Shown in pieces: positions 58,901 through 64,000 of a stretch of 64,000 nucleotides of DNA; the stretch's first letter is position 1; each line of letters starts with the position of its first letter. The position numbers and the translations under genes are program-made. This DNA comes from Mactromeris polynyma. Lineage: Eukaryota > Mollusca > Bivalvia > Venerida > Mactridae. The stretch is taken from contig JASFXZ010000003.1 of assembly GCA_032209605.1 (NCBI GenBank), positions 28,980,762 through 29,044,761 of the forward strand, written 5' to 3'. Under the pieces are notes generated by a model. The model saw nothing but the letters and a program-made list of their open reading frames with translations. It searched no databases and had not been told where the DNA came from.

Positions 58901-58910
58901 GACCAGTATA

Positions 58911-59228
58911 CATAGTTCCCACATCTACAATATTTACCTTCCTTGTTTTAACTGTCGGCCATTTTGATAGGTAAAACTGATAAGCCCTTATAGTAATTTC
59001 CAAATGTGTGATAATTGAGAAAATACTAAGAGAATTTGCATGTGACAACCACTTTTTCTTCAGCTTACTTAGTCAAATGCCCATATGAGCATAATGGATA
59101 TGTTGTTTTTTTTTATCGGATTAGTTTATCATCGTTTACATTATATTCCCCATAAACTTTCGGGAAATTTGCCTATCAAAATGGCCGACAATTCAGAACA
59201 GGTAAATATTGTAGATGTGGGAACTATG
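58911..59228. mobile_element. Fold-back element with ~58-bp inverted arms
   Basis: CATAGTTCCCACATCTACAA, TATTTACC and GTCGGCCATTTTGATAGG on the left arm (58911-58970) recur as reverse complement on the right arm (59172-59228). The central ~200 bp is unpaired. There is no coding capacity, as in long-TIR MITEs. Confidence 0.8.
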
Positions 59229-59229
59229 T

Positions 59230-60075
59230 ATTGGTTTGTCCTGTAACTTGTTGCAAAATTGAATCTATGTTAAGCTTCCCTATCCTACCTTCCAGACACT
59301 TAAATATAGTCGTGCAAGTAGAAAAGTCCAGATTTTACCATTTGCATCTACATCTTTCTAAACACAATTGACAAGAAAAATGCATTACATTTATAATAAG
59401 ATAGAATTAATAATAATAGAATAAAATATCATAGTAGAATTGGCCATTGCAGTGTTTCATACAGTCACTGTACTTTTTACATTTCAAACATGTTAAATAT
59501 TGTTTCTTTTCAATCAGATAGAGGAAGCTTTACATAATTTGATGTGACCAAGAGTAAATGGGTTGCAGAAGTCCATCTTTCCTGTAAGTCGACACTTTCA
59601 ACACCCATAAATTTCCCCGATGAATGTTTGGAAATCTCCATACTGGTCAAAATGAGCTAGAAACTGGAATTCTGGACAAATGCAGCAAAATCACAGATCA
59701 TAACCATGCCAAAAAAATCGAGAAAAGATCATTTTTAGAATCATTTATTATTTCATATACATTGTTACTTTAAAAATATAATCACAAAGTTCAGTATAAA
59801 ACAACAATATAACAACACTATAACCATGTACAGCAGAAAACAAACCCGATACATGCAAAGGAAAGAAATATCTGTTTAAAATAAAGTTATAAGAATTCAC
59901 TTGTACCCATTTAGGCTTACTTTACAAAGATACCACACCATTTTAACATTAAACATATACAAAATTCACATAAACAAAAAATTGATTACCTAGTTTCATC
60001 CTTACAGAAGAAATATTTTATTTTCAGTATTGGGCAATTAAACAAAATGAGCTTGAATTTATGATGCATATAAGC
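59230..60075. other. Non-coding stretch at the HERC 3' end
   Basis: A minus-strand AATAAA (59744-59749) is a candidate polyadenylation signal for the HERC gene, which would give a 3' UTR of about 770 nt. No other feature seen. Confidence 0.35.
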
Positions 60076-60217
60076 ATGATATGATCAAAATTGTGAATAA
60101 GCCAAAAAGAAGAGATTAGAAGAAAAATCTTCATACAAATAAATATATGATATGATCAAAATTGTGAATAAGCCAAAAAGAAGAGATTAGAAGAAAAATC
60201 TTCATACAAATAAATAT
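60076..60217. repeat. Perfect 71-bp tandem duplication
   Basis: ATGATATGATCAAAATTGTG, AATAAGCCAAAAAGAAGAGA and following sequence to AATAAATAT occur twice back-to-back without a mismatch. It lies in the probable 3' UTR of the HERC gene, so it is young. Confidence 0.95.
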
Positions 60218-60510
60218 AGCATAAGTTTATTACTTCCAGGAGAGCACTTTTACTCTATGAACACTATGTAGGGCCAAAAAGCTAATAACAACATGATAAT
60301 AAATTTAAAAACAACACACAAAATGACTATCAAGGTTAATGTGTAGGACTATAGTTACTTATTGTGACTTAAAGCAACAGTAGCCACACACATTCGCTCT
60401 GTTTTGATATTATGCTTGGATCATAAGGAAACAATTCCTAACACACAAAAAAGGTGTCATACACGTCACATCAATACATGATATGTTCACACATGCAGCA
60501 GACTAGAGTA

Positions 60511-60666
60511 TCATACAAGTCCAAATCCTTCTGTCTGTTGTATTGCCTGTAACAGTTTAGCTTTCATCCTCTCTTTGGTAGAATATTTGGGTAAATCTAA
60601 TAAATTAAAACAGGTGTGAGCAACAGGTAAATATTTGTCCTCCACATTCATTGGCTGGATCACAAG
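60511..60666 (-). CDS. HERC-like last exon (catalytic Cys)
   Basis: 51 codons and TGA (60513-60511), from [12 protein letters not shown] to QTEGFGLV. Acceptor CATTTCAG. Confidence 0.93.
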   Translation of the reverse strand, partial: LVIQPMNVEDKYLPVAHTCFNLLDLPKYSTKERMKAKLLQAIQQTEGFGLV

Positions 60667-63619
60667 CTGAAATGGAAAATAACAAAAAACTTAAACCTCT
60701 AATACTACTAAGGTTTGTCAAGAAATAGCTAAATGACCTGATGTTAATTGTTAAACTTATCCTTGTTAAATATTCTTATATCCCATATCTTGTACACACA
60801 TTTTTATAATTATAATACTTCAAATCATGCCACAAAAGATTCATATGAAAAGGCTGTTTAGTTACAGAGTGGAATACCGATTTCAAATCACTGAGGCATC
60901 AGACACTAAAATGCAGAACAATTCACACAATTTACACAATCTGTCTCTGATGAATTCATTTTGCAAGAACTGTACTAGACATTAAGTAGAAAAGTTAACA
61001 AATCAACAGTAGCGGGTCCAATGGTAACTCGCTGGACTGGTAATCCAGGGATAGCAGGTTCGAGCCCCCACTGCACCACTAAAAGTCTTTCGGATAGAGA
61101 CAAAAACCGAGGTCCCTTGTACGATGCTTTACATCCGGCATGTAAAAGAACCAGGGGTGTTTCTGGAACTGGGGCATCTTCTGTATCATGATATTTCCTC
61201 CGAAAATCTAAAATAACTAACGTTCTTCCAGAGGCGTCACCATATGGGAAACCGGTGGCGACGAAAAATAAATGCAAACTAAAAAAAAAATCAACAGTTA
61301 CTGTTGGGTAAAGCCATTAATTTACAGTATCTCTCATCTTACCTTGACATGTTTCATTCCAACCACAGGAATTTTGTCACTGCCAGTCAAAAATACTGAA
61401 AGTGAAACAATAATAATTTCATGAAAATAAAATAAAACAATAAATTTTGAACTGATAATGGAATAACATCTGTTATGAACTAATACATGCTAGATTTTTA
61501 ATAATTTTCTACCTGTAATGTGCTCATGCTATTTTGACATTGGCTGACATACAGTTAATGTTAGTATTTTTATTATGGATTAAAATCAGTGATCGTGACA
61601 TCTCCTAACAACTAATTAAACCATACTGCACAACATGTAACAGTTGGTGCTTCCTTAATATAAAGGCATCACAAAACTATAAGAAAATAAGATTTAATAA
61701 AGATAAATATGATGAGCTTGGCTTATATCTGTTATTCTTTGATACAATAAAGATATGCAATAATACATGTATGACACATTATGTCAACCAAAATACATCC
61801 ATACACCATTATGAAATGGACAACTGGACGATTTTCTATCTAAACATGTATTACAGAAGAAAGTTTGTTCATACAAAAATAAAACAAAGAAAAACCACTA
61901 GAACATTCTAAACAAATCCAGAATATTCAATTTGAGATGTAACTAGTTGTTTAAAGTGAGTTTAGCGCCCCATCATACCATTGCAGACTGACCCTTTTAC
62001 TACATTGTAGTATAATCAAGGGTTTCCACTAGGTACAGAATCTCAAGGGCCATTTTGATAATTTATGACCAGATTTTACCATTTTATAGGCAAATTACCT
62101 GTAAATTAGAGAAAAATTTACCCTTTAGCCAGTATCCTGAGGGTTAAAATGTTTTTTTTTGAAAGTTCTAGGGGTCAAAGGGTCAACTCCAGGGTCAAAT
62201 GAAACCCCTGATTATATACTTAAAGCAAACAATCCTCTATTTATTCACAATCTGATATTTGGGTGTGTGGAATTGGCATTTACCAAGTTTTATGAGAAAA
62301 CTATGACTTACATAGAAATTTCTTCTTATTTTCTAAAGATAGATCATGAAAGACATCCCAGAAATGTTTGATAGTTTGGTGATACCGATGATATTCACCC
62401 TTGTACACAGTATTCTGAAAATAATACATGTTATATGTACAAGTAAAGGACATTTTAAGCATCAATAACACGTCTTAAGTATATTTAACAGAATGCCAAC
62501 CATAACAATGTACAAACAGTTTGTTCAGATGGCTTTCTACATGAACAACATTATTAGATTACTCATTATCTGCGACTACTACACCAACATTTGTCTAAAT
62601 GCTGTAATTTATCAGTCATCATAAACCTAATACATGTAATAATAACAATAGTTTGAAAGGAAAAATATTGATGTTTAAACTGTGATTTTTTCCTTCTCTT
62701 CACTTTTCTGCATGATGTATGGTGCAAAGTCTGGAATAGTTTACTCTATAAACAGAGCCAGGTTAAAATACATAAGTAATTTCATACCTTTTCAAATTCC
62801 AAGAAATCATAATTTTCATTTCCTACAACCATTGATCTAAGTTCATCCGGATGGAAAAGTTCCTGTGTGATAGAAGTAGACAAGTTAAAGATAACAACCC
62901 CACAAAATTATACTGTCAATGTACTAATACAGATAATGGATGCCACGGACATATAAACCATGGATTGGAAACTCCTACAATGTGTATTTAGATTTGTTCG
63001 TACTCTCGTGACCGACGATATTTTCTCCCAAGATCAAACCCACGATAAAAATTTGCAACAACCGCCATCTTGTTACAGAATCAAGAGAAGTTGACTTTTG
63101 ATCTGCCGTAATTGCCATATTAGAGATTTCTGAAGCCTTAATTAATAGTTTTAAATCACTATATTTAGACAATTAAGAATAACACAGATCAATAGGTAAT
63201 TTCATGGACATTGAAGTGATAATCAACAGAGCCGGGAAACGACGAAATTGATCGTAGATTGCCGACTATTGCCGATCGATAAATTGTTGGAAATCCATGA
63301 TACTTACTAAGCGAGCCCTAACGATTGTGGGTAAATTATTTTTCGTTATCGTTTCACCGATATCAGCCTGTTTTGACTCTTGTGTCACTGATTAATTTGT
63401 TTGATTTATAACATTCATTAAAGGCTCGTTAAATCAAGAAAATTCTGCATGAATTATTGCCAGAAAAACAATCAATGTGATCAGAATCAGAGAGACGATT
63501 GTTCACTTACCAGCACCCTACCACCGCATACTTTATGGAATCCAGTATTAAAGGAATGAAAGTGACTCTCCACGGATTTGTTGAAAATGTAATCAACATA
63601 CAAATCAACAAACTCTTTC
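60511..63619 (-). CDS. HERC3/HERC4-like HECT E3 ubiquitin ligase, C-terminal exons (partial)
   Basis: Five minus-strand exons (63619-63511, 62862-62788, 62414-62312, 61395-61343, 60666-60511) splice in phase into the C-terminal half of a HECT domain. Peptides in order: [118 protein letters not shown]. The catalytic thioester cysteine is in [10 protein letters not shown] (codon 60612-60610). HECT ligases take ubiquitin from an E2 on this Cys and pass it to substrates. The sequence fits the small HERC group (HERC3/HERC4) best; which paralogue cannot be fixed here. The RCC1-like N-terminus lies beyond the right edge. Confidence 0.93.
61011..61287 (+). mobile_element. Complete SINE, family A, with 11-bp target-site duplication
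   Basis: Body begins AGCGGGTCCAATGGTAACTC (tRNA-like head; B box GGTTCGAGCCC at about 61059) and runs through the GAAACCGGTGGCGACGAAAA core to an A-rich tail. AAATCAACAGT flanks it on both sides (61000-61010 and 61288-61298). It sits in the last intron of the HERC gene, opposite to its transcription. Other copies are at 1681 and 37465. Confidence 0.88.
61343..61395 (-). CDS. HERC-like penultimate exon
   Basis: 53 bp. It completes the split Leu codon, then [17 protein letters not shown]. Acceptor CTTTCAG, donor GTAAGA. Confidence 0.9.
61400..62310 (-). other. HERC-like intron with MITE
   Basis: Mostly AT-rich, and holds the MITE at 62011-62216. No nested gene. Confidence 0.75.
62011..62216 (+). 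mobile_element. 206-bp MITE with TATAATCARGGGTTTC inverted ends
   Basis: TATAATCAAGGGTTTCC at the left and GAAACCCCTGATTATA at the right form a terminal inverted repeat. Internal GGGTCAAAGGGTCAACTCCA is shared with the reversed copy at 1208-1404. Confidence 0.75.
62312..62414 (-). CDS. HERC-like exon
   Basis: 34 codons plus one base: [20 protein letters not shown], then [14 protein letters not shown]. Acceptor TTTTCAG, donor GTAAGT. Confidence 0.93.
62788..62862 (-). CDS. HERC-like exon
   Basis: 25 codons, [20 protein letters not shown] and LEFEK, phase 0 at both ends. Acceptor ATCACACAG, donor GTATGA. Confidence 0.93.
62863..63510 (-). other. HERC-like intron
   Basis: 648 bp. No repeat or nested gene; the 65-codon open frame at 62975-63172 has no support. 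Confidence 0.75.
63511..63619 (-). CDS. HERC-like exon (first seen in window)
   Basis: One base plus 36 codons, [20 protein letters not shown], then [16 protein letters not shown]. Acceptor ATTTCAG, donor GTAAGT. Confidence 0.93.
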
Positions 63620-63660
63620 CTGAAATAAATATACAACGCTACATGTATAGATTTGGACCA

Positions 63661-64000
63661 GAAATGTGATCATAGAACACAATTGTCCCCCACTATACTC
63701 AATCAATTAGCATAACTCTGCTTGTTTTAGATGTATCTAATATATAACCCACGGGCATAATTTACGTGATGATTAATATTCCTATGAGGTTTTGTTATTC
63801 TAGGTCAAATACTTTTTGAGATAAGAGCGACACTAACTGGACTGATTGTCGGATGGAATTTGTTTCCAGTAAATCTAAGTGCCCCTCCCACTAGGAGGGT
63901 AGCACAAAAATGCTGAACAAATAAAAATCTACTATACATCCTTTCAGACAAAAAACAGAATGTGCTACACGAGTCTCACAAGGCAGATCACTTTTTCATC
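63661..64000 (-). repeat. Diverged molluscan-type dispersed repeat in HERC intron
   Basis: CCCCCACTA, CACGGGCATAAT, TTTTTGAGATAAGAGCGACAC and TGCCCCTCCCACTAGGAGGG resemble the edges of the 33-kb and 50-kb GGCCATAAC repeats. No further HERC exon recognised up to the right edge. Confidence 0.4.

Overview
This is eukaryotic, AT-rich, intron-bearing genomic DNA. It looks like a mollusc, probably a bivalve: families related to the GGCCATAACT / GGGACATAACTCT type, tRNA-headed SINEs, TIR MITEs and minisatellites fill most non-coding DNA. The phylum call is an inference from repeat style plus invertebrate-like versions of three conserved animal genes. No species can be named from the sequence alone.

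Three conserved protein genes were reconstructed exon by exon with consistent splice phases. (1) An UNC-4/UNCX-class homeobox gene on + (7257-12758, 3 exons, 393 aa), with a paired-type homeodomain split at positions 46/47, an eh1-like Groucho motif and the UNCX-type LYPITQP motif. (2) A TMEM130-like single-pass membrane glycoprotein on + (47278-54284, 7 exons, 439 aa) with signal peptide, PKD-like region, TM helix and short tail. (3) The 3' end of a HERC3/HERC4-like HECT E3 ubiquitin ligase on - (60511-63619, last 5 exons), running off the right edge. It is tail-to-tail with the TMEM130 gene.

Less certain coding signals are a possible exon pair of an unknown membrane-like protein at the left edge (-, 1-490), coding-like segments 3 kb upstream of UNCX, and a two-exon unknown acidic protein fragment on - (45112-45691) that is in frame across its splice but then needs a +1 frameshift.

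Layout: 0-7 kb, SINE/MITE debris and the UNCX upstream region; 7-13 kb, UNCX; 13.8-15 kb, an internally deleted pogo/Tigger-like transposon; 15-47 kb, a gene-poor desert with a LINE RT remnant, a Tc1 remnant, three large minisatellites (58, 48 and 30 bp units) and many dispersed repeats; 47-54 kb, TMEM130-like; 54-60 kb, intergenic MITEs, a 32-bp minisatellite seeded from a MITE end and a fold-back element; 60-64 kb, HERC. I see no bacterial-type system, CRISPR or operon. The most unusual structures are the E-box-containing 48-bp minisatellite, the MITE-derived 32-bp minisatellite, the shared CAGT..CCTC terminal motifs of several TA-flanked elements, and the frameshifted unknown gene.
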